Source: Porphyra umbilicalis (taxonomy: Eukaryota > Rhodophyta > Bangiophyceae > Bangiales > Bangiaceae). Taken from it: a stretch of DNA of 64,000 nucleotides. The position numbers and the translations under genes were made by a program. The DNA lies in assembly GCA_002049455.2 (NCBI GenBank), contig KV918800.1, positions 186,001 through 250,000 on the forward strand. Direction: 5' to 3'. The notes under the pieces are model-generated. The model was given only the letters and a program-made list of their open reading frames with translations. It was not told where the DNA came from and did no database searches. This document shows, piece by piece, positions 1-9,392 of this stretch (position 1 is the stretch's first letter; the number at the start of each line of letters is the position of its first letter).

Positions 1-602
1 CACCCCGCCATTCTCACCGCACGTCACGTACACACGCAGGGCGGTGGCCGCGGGGAGGCCGTCCCACGCCGCTACCGACCGCGCAATCGCTAGCCCGTGC
101 GCGCTGTCGTCAAACAGCAGCACCGCGGCGTTGGCAGCGTCTATGTGGACATCCTCATCTTGGCCAGGACTTCCACCCCAGCTCACCTCTACCGGGTTGC
201 CCGCGTCAACGGTGCGCAGTGTGACGCCCCGATCTCCCGGCTCGCAGACGGCGACAACCCGCCCGGGCGGCTGCAGCGCCCCGACCACCACCGCCGGCAA
301 CAGGAGCTGAACGTAGCCCGCCTCAGAGTTCGGGGTCACCCCCCCCCACCTGCCGCCACGCCGCTGCCTTTCGACGCCATGACCGATCGCAGGCAGCGCC
401 CACCTCCAAAGTGCACGTCGAGGTACATGTCCGGCGTCGCGGCGGCAGCCACCAACCCCACTGGCAGCGCCAGCGTCAACAGCGTCAGGCCACCGCCGGC
501 AGCCGACGCGCCCGCCACCACCGCAACGCGAGGGAAGACCGCCGCCGCCGCCGCCGCGGCCACCGCCGCCTCGTCTGCGGCCGCCACGTCGGTCGGCACT
601 GT
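1..602 (-). CDS. Partial hypothetical membrane protein, runs off left edge
   Basis: The minus strand is open with protein-like composition in two consecutive frames. From about 602 to 340 it reads an Ala-rich stretch, then a hydrophobic segment (GGLTLLTLALPVGLVAAAAT) that could be a membrane anchor, then DMYLDVHFGGG. From 339 down to base 1 a different frame is open for about 113 codons with mixed, globular-looking residues (AGYVQLLLPAVVVGAL, VHIDAANAAVLLFDDSAHG). The two frames meet at a run of nine C on the plus strand (339-347), where one extra base would join them, so either an indel or sequencing slip, or an unseen intron, lies there. Function unknown. The start is not resolved, and the 3' end is outside the window. 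It may be the distal part of the same transcription unit as the broken secreted-protein gene at 802-1422. Confidence 0.35.
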
Positions 603-801
603 GTGAGTGCGCCGGGAGGCCACCGCGTCACGGTCCTCCCCGCCTTCTCCATCGCACACGGCGGCGGCGGGGCTGGCGTGGGTAGCCACAGGCCCCCACA
701 CCGCCCGACATCTCGCCACCGACAGGCCACGTCGCGAGCGGCGAGCACCGTCCAACACCACCGCGCCAGGCGTCCACGCGGAGCGCCGATCCGGGAGCCG
801 C

Positions 802-1422
802 TCAGTGTGTGGGGGAGCACATCGGACTGGAGCGGCTGCCAAGCCGATGGCCAGTGTTCATCGACTTGGCGCACGCCCACGGCTTGCCATTGACAGCCAC
901 CTTGACGCCCGCCGCCAGGCACGCCTCGGGCTGCGGCTCGGGCACCGCCCCCGACACTGGCGTCCACGGTGTCGGCGGCGGGGTGGTCGGCGGCGGCTCG
1001 GCACCGCCCGCGCCCGAGCGCGCGCCACCCCCCCCGACCTTGGTCACGGGGTGCAGCGACACGCCGCCGTCCTCTTCCTCGGTGCACGCGCACACGCCGC
1101 CGCCAGTGCCGCCGCTCCCCGCCACGCACTGTCACGACTTGACGACGTTGGCCGCCATGCACACGTGCGTCGCGCCCGCTGTCACGCATTTCCACGGCGG
1201 CGTGCAGCCGGCGCCGTCGGTGGAGCGCTTGCACGTGTGGCCGCCCGCCCCTTTGGCGCGCACGTCGGCCACGCACCGCCCGGCCGTTGCCTATTGCACG
1301 CATTAGCACTGGGAGCCGCGCGGCTCCTTGAACGCCGACGCGGCGCCGGCGGCAACCAGTGCGGCGGTCAGGGAGACGAGGAGGGCGGCGGAGGCCTTGG
1401 TCGACCGCACCTTGGGCGCCAT
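802..1422 (-). pseudogene. Cysteine-rich secreted protein, three in-frame stops
   Basis: The minus strand opens with ATG at 1422 and a classic signal peptide (MAPKVRSTK, then a hydrophobic Ala/Leu core ending AASA). After about 39 codons it meets TAA (1303-1305), soon TAG, and later TGA. The same frame beyond these stops remains a cysteine-rich secreted domain (HTCKRSTDGAGCTPPWKC, THVCMAAN, GGVCACTEEE) followed by a Pro-rich linker and a final GKPWACAKS segment, ending at the TGA at 802. Each internal stop is one C-to-T change from a sense codon (CAA, CAG, CGA). No intron of usual size with GT-AG ends removes them. I therefore call it a decayed gene; a short 39-aa secreted peptide is the alternative. 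Family not recognised. Confidence 0.5.
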
Positions 1423-1667
1423 GGCGACCGGCAGGGGGGGTGGGGAGCGGCACAAGGCAAGTAAAGAGGAGGGTGGGTGACGGGGTGGCAATGGCCGGCA
1501 GTTGGAGTTCGTCGCGACTGCGAGCACCACCCCTCTCTCTTGTCGGCAGACAACTTGGACCCCTAATGCTCGACGAAAATCGTGTGTTGTGATTGATGCA
1601 GTCCCCTCTGGGCGAGACACAGTACCTGAAGCGACTCGTTTAGGAGCTGCTAGTCAGCTGACTCCCT

Positions 1668-1682
1668 TATATTATATATGCT
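1668..1682 (-). promoter_or_regulatory. TATA-like AT-rich tract upstream of minus gene
   Basis: On the minus strand this reads CATATATAATATAAG, an isolated AT tract in GC-rich DNA about 250 bp upstream of the ATG at 1422. It is positioned as a core promoter for the secreted-protein gene; there is no transcript evidence. Confidence 0.3.
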
Positions 1683-1774
1683 ATGCCTACTAACTCATAT
1701 GAGCCGTTGCGAGCCGTTACACACACGAGATCTCGAAATGAGGAGGGGCAACCCTCGAGAGAAGCCAACAGCGG

Positions 1775-1803
1775 CGCCGAACAGAATGGCGTTCTGTTCG
1801 GCG
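1775..1803. repeat. Hairpin with GCCGAACA arms and flanking CGAACA motif cluster
   Basis: The arms CGCCGAACAGAA and TTCTGTTCGGCG are perfect 12-bp complements around a 5-bp loop. Variants of the same word (CGAACAAA, TTCTGTTT, GTTCGGCATTCTGTTCGGC) follow up to about 1890 and recur at 2505-2525 (GCCGAACAAACACCGAACAA). Apart from this motif I see no gene in 1623-2250. Confidence 0.6.
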
Positions 1804-2251
1804 TTTGTTCCCGAACAAATGGCCCCAACAGATGGCCTTCTGTTTGCCTGTTGCCCAACAGCGATTCAGTTCGGCATTCTGTTCGGCTTCCGCCTGCAGC
1901 GACGGTTGTCCTCGACGTGTCCTCGGCGGGGCCGTCGGGCGCTCGCGCCGTGGCACACTCTGCCCCTGGGTCGGCCGCGGAGCGGCGCGGCAGGCGCGGC
2001 GGGGCGCCGTCCCCCCCCCAGGCGGTCGGGCGCCACGCTGGCGGCGGGGGCGGGCCGCCCCCTCCGTGCGTGACACGCGCAGCGGGCGCCTTGTTGGCCG
2101 CCCGCAAACAGACGGCAGCGACGGGTGTGGAACGTCCGGCCCACAACCGGCCCGCATCTGGTTTCCCGGACTGCCGATTTCGTTAGACTTATTGTCGCAT
2201 CTCCCGCTTGACCTTTCCATTATCGTATCTCCGACTTGACCTCACTGATCT

Positions 2252-2259
2252 TATATAAA
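2252..2259 (+). promoter_or_regulatory. TATA box candidate (TATATAAA)
   Basis: TATATAAA sits 143 bp before the ATG at 2402. That ATG opens a 103-codon frame to 2713 (MPRCLGSCCVK...). Within it lies a GTACGT donor-like site at 2433 and a pyrimidine-rich TTTGTTCAG acceptor-like site near 2550, which would also stay in frame if spliced. The downstream protein has no recognisable domain, so a small gene is possible but weakly supported. Confidence 0.3.
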
Positions 2260-2401
2260 CCGCCACCCCGCCGCCGGACCGACGACGGCTGCGGCGGTCA
2301 GCCTTCTTTGACATATTCACAACGGGGACACGAGGCGCGCCACACTCGGTGGGAGTTGTGCGCGGCGCCGGCGGCGCGGCGGTGCGAGCGAGGCGGAAGA
2401 T

Positions 2402-2713
2402 ATGCCTCGCTGTCTGGGTAGTTGCTGCGTAAAGTACGTACGAGCTCGGTCGTCTGCACTGGGGGGCGGCCGAACGAACGCCGATTCTCTTCGTGTCGTG
2501 TTAGCCGAACAAACACCGAACAACGAGGAATCTGTTACGTGTTTGTTCAGGTGCACGGGCCTCAATGCACGGATCTCGCTCCATTGTTACGAGAGCCTGG
2601 CAAAATATTCGAGAGCAGCATCTGAGTTAGCGCAGAGAGGTCCCACCTGGTTAGCGTCGACGACCAAAGTCCAGTCGAGTATTGGCGAATCACGGATGCG
2701 GACTTCTCATTGA
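2402..2713 (+). CDS. Possible small hypothetical protein
   Basis: A 103-codon frame begins at ATG 2402 downstream of a TATATAAA box. It is Cys-containing at the start (MPRCLGSCCVK), then Ser/Arg-rich, with no domain I recognise. A GTACGT at codon 11 and a TTGTTCAG-G near 2550 could define an intron of about 120 bp with compatible phase. The frame also crosses the GCCGAACA repeat motif, so it may be spurious. Confidence 0.2.
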   Translation: MPRCLGSCCVKYVRARSSALGGGRTNADSLRVVLAEQTPNNEESVTCLFRCTGLNARISLHCYESLAKYSRAASELAQRGPTWLASTTKVQSSIGESRMRTSH

Positions 2714-2975
2714 TACTAAATGCGGTGATATTGATATGCAGCCTGCTATCTGTGGCGCGGTATTGCGTGGCTACCTACGAGAGAAAACAGGGGCTTTCTT
2801 TGGCTAAAAATAATACGGAAGTGCCGGGAAGCACGGTAGTAGCGGCAGGCTGGGGCATCCATCACTCGACCCACTGCTCACGGCATGAAAAGCAAATAAA
2901 CACGGCATACGACATGTCGGTCGACAGGTCTGCTACGCCACCTGTTTACCATGGCTCGTCACCCAGTACCGGCGG

Positions 2976-5900
2976 CTACTCGGCCTGGCCGCGACGGTTG
3001 GCCGCCCGGTAGGCGCGCCACTGTGCAATCTGCTCCTGAGTCGCCGGCGAGACCCCGTCCAGGTCCTCGTCGTTAGGCTCTTCCTCGCCGACCTGCGGAA
3101 GATGCGACGACGCGGCATCGCGCCGGGTCTCTGGCTCCGCCGCGGCAGCAGAGGCAGTCGCTCCAAGACGCCCGCCCGGCGCCAGGGAGATGCCGGCAAA
3201 TGGGTCCATCGGCGGCTCCTCGTCGTCCTCCTGGTGCACCGCCAGCAACACCCGCGCGAGCTCCGAGTCGGAGTGGGCCATCGACCGCCAGAGCCCACAT
3301 GGACGCGCACCACGAACCGGCGGCACCGGGGCACCCGGCAGGACGTGACCGCCATTGGCGCCAAACGCGCCACACACCTCCCCTGTAGGCGGGCACGCCG
3401 GGCACCCCAGCGCGCCGGTGTGCACGACTTCGTTGACGGCGTCACGGGACGCCGCCTGCGGGATCGTGCCCCCGTTGTTGTCAGCGTCATCGTGCTCGTC
3501 TTGGTCTTGGGCTTCGTATCCATCGGCGTTGCCCGCAAGAGCAGCAATGGAATTGACCCCGACATGGCGGCCGTTGGTCACAACAACATGCCGCGAAGCG
3601 CTCGCGCCGTCCGCCAGCTGCAGACCGTCGTGGATGTCTCCGTCCTTCGGGAAGATGTCGTTGAGCAAACTGAGCTCGCGGACGAAGAGGTTACGCAACC
3701 CCTCGTTCATAGCGCCGGTGCTTTGCACGAGTGGGGGCAGCCCCGCGCGGTTGCGAAGGTAGTTACGAACCTGCACCCATTCAGTGAGAGGAAGACCAGG
3801 GGCCAGAACGAAAACAAACAAATCAAAGCGTCCGGTACAAAGCACCATCCACGCGGAAACATAGCGACACAGTCAGCATCTAGGCCACGGAAAAAACACC
3901 CCGCATAGAAAACACCAGACAGAGCGCAGCAGGAACAGATGCAACACAAAGAAAAGGTCGCAAACACAGAGGAAGTACGTACCCGGAAAAGAAAGTTGAC
4001 GGCCTGTGCATATACGCAACGGATGACACGCGCGGCCTGGTTTGGCCCGGTCCAGACGACAATCGTCTCCGTGCCGCCAACCTCTTCAATGACGGCTGTG
4101 AGTGCGTCCAGAAACGCAATACGTCCGTACGAGTTGCGGACGAAGGCGTCATCGCGCAGCTCGTTGAGCGCCTCAGCAGGCGAAAGGTTGAGCTGACGAC
4201 GAGTAGATGATGCCGCCGGTGATGACCACGTACCAATGCTCTTTAGCGCGTGCATGCACTTCACCCAGGTTGACACGGAGGCGGTGGTGATGGAGCGGTT
4301 GAAGTGGGACGCCGCTCTCTTGATGTATTGGTACGCCACGACCAGCGCAGAACCCTTCATCGGCTTGCGAACAGGTAGCATGATCTTCTCCTGCGGCCGA
4401 TGTGCTGCCTCGCGGGTCGTGACGCCCGCCCCCATCACACCGGCCCCCACCTCCAGCAGCCGTTCATTGATTTGTGCCGTCGTACGGTAGACGTCCGCGG
4501 CGTTTTCTGCCGAGCGGGCATCGGCCTTGAGTGCGTCTTGGAACGCATCCTTCACGAGCAGCACCGTACAAGAAGTTGAGTAAAAAGTACGTGCACCGGT
4601 ACGAGAAGAAACGAAGAGAACACGGTATGTCAGAGAGAGCTCCTTGACAGCAAACACCATGTAAAGGCAGTTGCAGGTGGCCCAGAGCGTAGCACGAGCA
4701 CACCCGCCTCAGGAACCTTGTACACACCGCACACCACTTACCTTGATGGCATTGATCATGTCGACCGTCTTGTTATTCTCCACCGCTGGTTGCCCGTTCT
4801 TGTCTGTGTTCTCAGAAGTAACGCGGTCCTGAAGGTCTGCCAGGATGCGCTCAACAGACGTAAGGCGCTCGAGCACATTGCGCAAGCCGCCGCCGTCCGC
4901 GTCCGCGTCAGATGCCATGGTGTCCATCCGACGCAGCATAGACGCAGACTGCGACTTGACGATTGTCAGCTCGCCTCGGAGGCGCGTCGACTCGCTACGC
5001 ACCGATGCCAATCCCGACTTCAAGAGCGCCGCCAGCACCTCCAGTGTGACCGTCTCAGTTCCTTCGGCGCGACGAGCGTCGAGCCGCCGCCGCTTTCCAC
5101 TCGACGGCACTGGGGAGAGAGACCGCGGCGGTGTCGACCGCACGAGAGTAGACGGGAGGGGGGTAGCATCCGCCGCACTCGGCTGGATCTCTTCATCACC
5201 AAAGCCCGACGGGAGGAGTGGGGGGGCCGCCTGCGGTGCGACGGGTGGCAAAGTCGCCACTGAGCGCGGCAGAGCCGCAACCCCCACTCGCGTCGCTGGC
5301 GGAGCGCCGGAGGAGCTCCCCAACTGCGAAGAGAAGTGCACAACACCACGTCGCCCATTGCCACTGCGCGACGGCGGGGGGTGCGCAGCTCGCGCGACAT
5401 CTGCAGCACCCAGCGAGTGGGCCCCTCCCCCACCGACAGGAGCCGCCACTGCATGCGGTGCCGCCGACACCCACGCCGCAGGCGGCGGCGCAACCCACAC
5501 TCCAACGAGCTCCACCTCTTCCGACGCGGCACGATCGGCCGCGACAGCTGCGGGCGCCGCCACTTTCGCCCTTTCGTGCTGCCCGACGTCAACGACGCCA
5601 GTGGCAGCAACCGCGTCGACGTCGATAACAGCCGCGTTCGACAAGGGCTCTGCGCGAGTGGTGCGGGCATGCAGGGGAGCCCAACGCGCGCCTGCGAGGC
5701 TGCGAGGAGACCGGAAGCGCCCAGCGGAGTAACGGAGAAGACGCGGCGGCGGAGTCGACAGACCAGACGGCCCAGTGACGCTGCCACGGTTCGGCGGTGT
5801 GCGCATGCCCGACGCAGATCCACCTCCTTGAAGACCCTGGGAGGGCAGCAGATGCCGAGCCGGCCCTCCCTGCCCGCCCGCAGGTGCGCAAAGCCGTGAT

Positions 5901-6016
5901 GACGCAGTGGGCGCCGCTGCCGGGATCATCGGTGTCCCCTCATGCGCGGCGGAGGCGGCCACCTGAGCAGCCGCAGCAGCCGCGAGCGCCTCTTCGTGGG
6001 TGCAGACACCTTCCAT
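2976..6016 (-). CDS. Three-exon hypothetical nuclear coiled-coil protein
   Basis: Three minus-strand open blocks join in phase 0 through clean splice sites: exon 1 6016-4742 (donor GTAAGT), exon 2 4549-3983 (donor GTACGT), exon 3 3770-2976. The spliced product is about 878 aa. Exon 1 is a low-complexity Ala/Pro-rich region with a basic nuclear-localisation-like patch (SGKRRRLDARR), then a heptad-rich helical segment (LEVLAALLKSGLASVRSES through LQDRVTSENTDK) that looks like a coiled coil. Exon 2 continues helical (DAFQDALKADARSAENAADV) and ends CVYAQAVNFLFR; exon 3 begins VRNYLRNRAGLPPLV and ends in an acidic, low-complexity tail. The start ATG at 6016 is the first in frame. A TTGCAG just upstream leaves room for another 5' exon. 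No catalytic domain is recognisable. A DNA- or chromatin-associated role is only a guess. An orphan host gene or a transposon-derived gene are both possible. Confidence 0.6.
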
Positions 6017-6604
6017 ACCTGCAATCGCCAGGTTTCCCGGCTGGCTTAGGTACCCGGCGCCGCCGGCCGCCGCTGACGCCCATGCGCTAGCACCGATAGC
6101 CTATGCCTCGGCGCTCCGTTTTTTCGCGAGGGAAAAGGTTAGTGGACGTCCACCGGGTTGTGTGCCAAGTGGCGAAGGCTGTGCTCATCTTCATCGCCGG
6201 CACGGAGCGCGGACGTGGTTGTCGCCTCAGTTTCCGGTTGGAAACACCCGTGAGGGGGGGTGGTGCGTTTACGCCGTCGTGGGGCGGGTCCGTGGTCGTA
6301 AGTTTCGGGTACTTGGTTCATGGGGACGGTGGGGGTCCTGGGGAGGGGGGTCGCTGCAGGGGCTCGTTTGATTTTGAAAACAGAGTGGGCGGAGCGGTCG
6401 CGGCGGTCGCGGAAGAGTGATTTTAACGCGGAGCGGATGCTTGGGTGGCCGTGCTATTATGGGGGTATGGCGACGCACTGCTGCAGGCGTGGTGACGGGG
6501 GGGGTGCAAGAACGCTGTCGCTGTACGGTTTGACTGCGGGTTGATGGGGGCGGAGGTGGTGTTGGGAGAGGGAGGGGGGGGGGGGGTGCGGCAACTGGTT
6601 GTCA
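6017..6604. other. Non-coding interval left of LTR element
   Basis: No gene is supported here. From 6198 to 6436 the sequence matches 13848-14084 on the far side of the retrotransposon at roughly 85-90% by eye. A G-run lies just before the target site at 6600. Confidence 0.5.
6198..6436 (+). repeat. Tandem-duplicated flank, copy 1
   Basis: It shares long identical blocks with 13848-14084 (for example GCACGGAGCGCGGACGTGG and GGTGGTGCGTTTACGCCGTC). With the 7.2-kb retroelement removed, the two copies would lie about 0.45 kb apart, so the element inserted between two copies of an older tandem duplication. Confidence 0.7.
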
Positions 6605-7505
6605 TGTAAGGCCTTGGCCTTTCACGCCACGTGGCTACCTACTTTCAACCTACTTTCCACGTTTCACCCGCTTTCCAACCTCACTTTCCACGTGGCACGC
6701 TTCCTTAGTGACTCGCTGTACGCGTCCAACACCCGCTACAACGGCCTCCATCTTTTTGGTGGAAGCAACGGACACGCCGATCACCCTGATACGGCGTGGG
6801 GCCATCCAGCGCGTTGCTGACCCATCGTGATGCGGCGCCTGACTCCAGATCAACCGGCGTCAGCACCACGCCACCAATGGGAGTCGGTGTCAGTTGTCTA
6901 GCCCTATAGGGACGCGACATCACTGTCCGCGTCCCGTACAATCCGTTAGGGCGATCCGGTGCCAGCAGGGCTGGGCCGGTCATGCCCTGCTGTGGGGGCT
7001 GTCGAACGCCGCACTGTCCAATGGGAAGTGCCCGCAGTCTTCGACATTCGTGTCGAAAGCCTCCTGATTCTCCACGTTTCTTCACCTGCGTTTTGAGGCA
7101 TCTGGTGCCGCGTTTTTGGCGGCACGCACCCGTTTACCCTTGTTTTTGGCCTATCTGGTGCCGCGTTTTAGCGACACACGCCCGTCTCCCCTCGGTTTTG
7201 GCCCTTCTGGTGCCACACCGTGAGGACGACGAGCGCATGCATGATCTGGGGCACCTGGGGTGCCCCGAAGAGAGTATATAGACGGACAGGAGGAGCTCCT
7301 CCGGGGGGATCGAGAGGGGCAGACTCGGTACCAAAAGACAACCTTTTCCCTCGTGACCCCTCTCGCCAAACCCGACCGTCGTCGCGCCCGCTGAGCTCCT
7401 CGGACCCCTCCTCCGTCGTGCCCATCGTCTTCCCCGGCGCCGCCTTCGGCGGTTTCGATTCCCCAAAGTACGTACGACCCGCCACGTGGCATCGCGGGTC
7501 TTACA
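6605..7505 (+). repeat. 5' LTR of element 1
   Basis: 901 bp, TGTAAGGCC...TTACA. It contains a TATA-like GTATATA at 7274-7280, probably the U3 core promoter that starts the genomic RNA a few tens of bases downstream. Confidence 0.95.
7274..7280 (+). promoter_or_regulatory. LTR TATA-like element
   Basis: GTATATA lies in the 5' LTR and is repeated at the equivalent site of the 3' LTR (13576-13582). It is the best candidate for the retrotransposon promoter. Confidence 0.5.
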
Positions 7506-7708
7506 TGTGGTAGCTTCAGGTGGTTTTCGGCTCTACTGGCTTTCTGGCTGTTGATTTGGCCTGAATTTGTACCCTCTGTGTTTGTGCTTTGGTGCGGCCT
7601 CCTGTGTTCGGCGTGCTTCGGGCATCGTAATACGAATTCAGTGGGCTCCACCAATCACACGGAAAAGGACACCTGGCCTGACAAAACCCTTGGTTTTGCT
7701 CTTGTCTT

Positions 7709-8341
7709 TTGTTCTTTTCTTTGCCATTTGATTGGAACACAGTGGCTGCCAATTCAGGGTCCAAATCTGTTGACTCTTCGGCGGTGACGGCCGCCCCGAA
7801 GTCATCGGTGGCGCGGGCTTCATCGTCATCCACGGCGGCGCGCGCGTCCACGTCTTCCACGGCGGCGCGCGCATCCTCATCATCCACGTCGGCACGCGCG
7901 TCCTCGTCATCCAAGGCGGGCCGTGCAACCCCGTCATCGTCGGCGACTGCGGACATCCCCAAGGCGGTCGTTGGCCGCGGCAAGGGCCCGCTGTTGCCGC
8001 CACAGGCACCGGAACGGCGCTACGTGGCACCCCCGCCGCCGCGCATCGCGAAGATTCGGCCGTCTACGGCTCGTGCTGGTGAGCAGCGCGAAGTGCGGCA
8101 GGCCCGGAAGGCGGCCCGCGGGCCAGTGTTTCTTCAACGCTGTCGCCCGTGCGGTGTAAGCTGCAACAGCCTTGCAGTGCTGCGGGACCACAAGGAGTCG
8201 CGTCGTCACAAATTTACGATCAACCGTGCCAAAGAGTTTCCTCGCTGCACTCCCTGTGGACGGCTGTTTGAAACGGCCCAGGACCTCGGTCGCCACGAGC
8301 GCGGCCAGCCGCACGCGCGCGTGGTGGCCCGTCGCAAGTGA
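7709..8341 (+). CDS. Extra ORF before gag: two U1-type C2H2 zinc fingers
   Basis: A frame of about 210 codons lies between the 5' LTR and gag of element 1. Its N-terminal half is a Ser/Ala repeat (SSSTAARAS repeated with variations), then a Pro-rich hinge. The C-terminal 70 residues hold two matching fingers, C145-x2-C-x12-H-x5-H167 (CRPCGVSC...) and C180-x2-C-x12-H-x5-H202 (CTPCGRLF...). That spacing is typical of U1-C/matrin/JAZ-type fingers that bind RNA or structured nucleic acid. The tail is basic (ARVVARRK). No in-frame ATG exists (the frame opens at TTG 7709), so expression needs splicing from the LTR leader or a near-cognate start. A role in packaging or in nuclear import of the element is inference. 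Confidence 0.7.
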   Translation: MFFSLPFDWNTVAANSGSKSVDSSAVTAAPKSSVARASSSSTAARASTSSTAARASSSSTSARASSSSKAGRATPSSSATADIPKAVVGRGKGPLLPPQAPERRYVAPPPPRIAKIRPSTARAGEQREVRQARKAARGPVFLQRCRPCGVSCNSLAVLRDHKESRRHKFTINRAKEFPRCTPCGRLFETAQDLGRHERGQPHARVVARRK

Positions 8342-8567
8342 CCAGGCGGAAATCGTTCTGTGATTGGTCAGTTCCTCGGTTGATCCGTGTCGGTTGTTGT
8401 CATCGTTGCCGTCGTCGTTCTTTGCATCAATCAAGATTTTCAACATTTGATCGCATTCTAAGTACCGAACGACGCTGGTGTTTGTGGTTGCATATCTTCA
8501 GATCTCGGAGCGACTCAAATCGCTCCGGTGTATCTCAGATTCGTTGCACCCAAATCAACTTGACATC

Positions 8568-9392
8568 ATGACGGACCAAGGCGCCGCGAGTGCTCCCCCG
8601 TCGGTCGCTGATTGGACGCAGCTTACAGCATTCGTGCAACAACTCGGCGACGATCTCAAGAACACTAAGGACGAGTTAGCGCGGACACAAAATTTGCTCG
8701 CAACTAAGGACCGCGCGGCTAGGCCTAACAAACCGTCGCTGTTCTCGGGCAAACCCGGCACAATTGAGGCGTGGTGCTCGCACATGGACGCCTACGTGTC
8801 GGGTAGTGAGCCCGATGAGGCGTGTCGCATTGCGTGTACCTACCTCGATGGTGAAGCGTTCACTTGGTGGCAGTCGTATTGCACTACGACCGGCATTCCC
8901 GACTGGGACACGCTGCGTACTTGCCTGGTCCGCCGCTTCAACCCTCTGAACAAGGTGCAAGCGGCCCGCAACAAGCTGCACGGCTGGCGTCAGCTCAAAG
9001 ACGTCGGTACCTTCAACAAGACGTTCCTAAGCATTGTCATGGACATCCCCGACATCACTGAGTCGGAAAAAATCGACCGCTACAGCCATGGGCTGAAGCG
9101 CGCGATCTGGGAGCCGCTTTGCATCCGCACGTACGTCAACCTCGAGTCGCTTATGACCGACGCTCTCCGCATTGAGGCTGCCAAGGCTGGGGCCTTCCGG
9201 TCTCCAGGCGGCAGTTCGAGCCACGCGACCACCCAGGCCGACGGAGGCGTCGCTCCTATGGACCTGTCAAGCATCAAGGTTACGAAATTGACGCCGGAAG
9301 AGCGTCAGCGCTGCATGAACGAAGGCCTCTGTCTCCGGTGCCGCGAGAAGGGCCATCTTGCCAAGGACTGCCCAAAAGGCCAGCGGAACTGA
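8568..9392 (+). CDS. gag: Gag polyprotein of element 1
   Basis: 274 aa from ATG 8568. The N-terminal helix ([11 protein letters not shown]...) is followed by a retrotransposon-gag capsid-like region ([28 protein letters not shown]) and ends with one CCHC zinc knuckle, C255-x2-C-x4-H-x4-C268 ([14 protein letters not shown]). It stops at TGA 9390-9392, overlapping pol in the -1 frame. It forms virus-like particles and binds genomic RNA in related elements. The chosen ATG is the first before the conserved region and follows a 226-bp gap after the zinc-finger ORF. Confidence 0.92.
   Translation: MTDQGAASAPPSVADWTQLTAFVQQLGDDLKNTKDELARTQNLLATKDRAARPNKPSLFSGKPGTIEAWCSHMDAYVSGSEPDEACRIACTYLDGEAFTWWQSYCTTTGIPDWDTLRTCLVRRFNPLNKVQAARNKLHGWRQLKDVGTFNKTFLSIVMDIPDITESEKIDRYSHGLKRAIWEPLCIRTYVNLESLMTDALRIEAAKAGAFRSPGGSSSHATTQADGGVAPMDLSSIKVTKLTPEERQRCMNEGLCLRCREKGHLAKDCPKGQRN
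9371..9377 (+). promoter_or_regulatory. -1 ribosomal frameshift heptamer CCCAAAA
   Basis: In the gag frame the bases read TGC CCA AAA, that is C_CCA_AAA, which fits the X_XXY_YYZ rule for -1 slippage. Slipping here moves ribosomes directly into the pol frame (P-K-R-P-A-E-L), five codons before the gag stop. No other gag-pol connection is evident. Confidence 0.75.

Noticed and set aside
4190-4235. Possible third intron in the orphan gene (GTACGTGG to GTCGTCAG)
   Set aside because: It would be 41 bp, much shorter than the other introns, and removing it breaks the frame that is otherwise continuous.
7506-7530. Primer-binding site after the 5' LTR of element 1
   Set aside because: A TGG-starting word (TGGTAGCTTCAGG) is present close to the LTR, but I cannot match it to a specific tRNA 3' end, so it is not listed as a feature.
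9338-9374. Independent ATG start for pol of element 1 at 9338
   Set aside because: The frame is open there, but the codons precede the slippery site and lie antiparallel to no known pol start; frameshift expression explains the overlap better.
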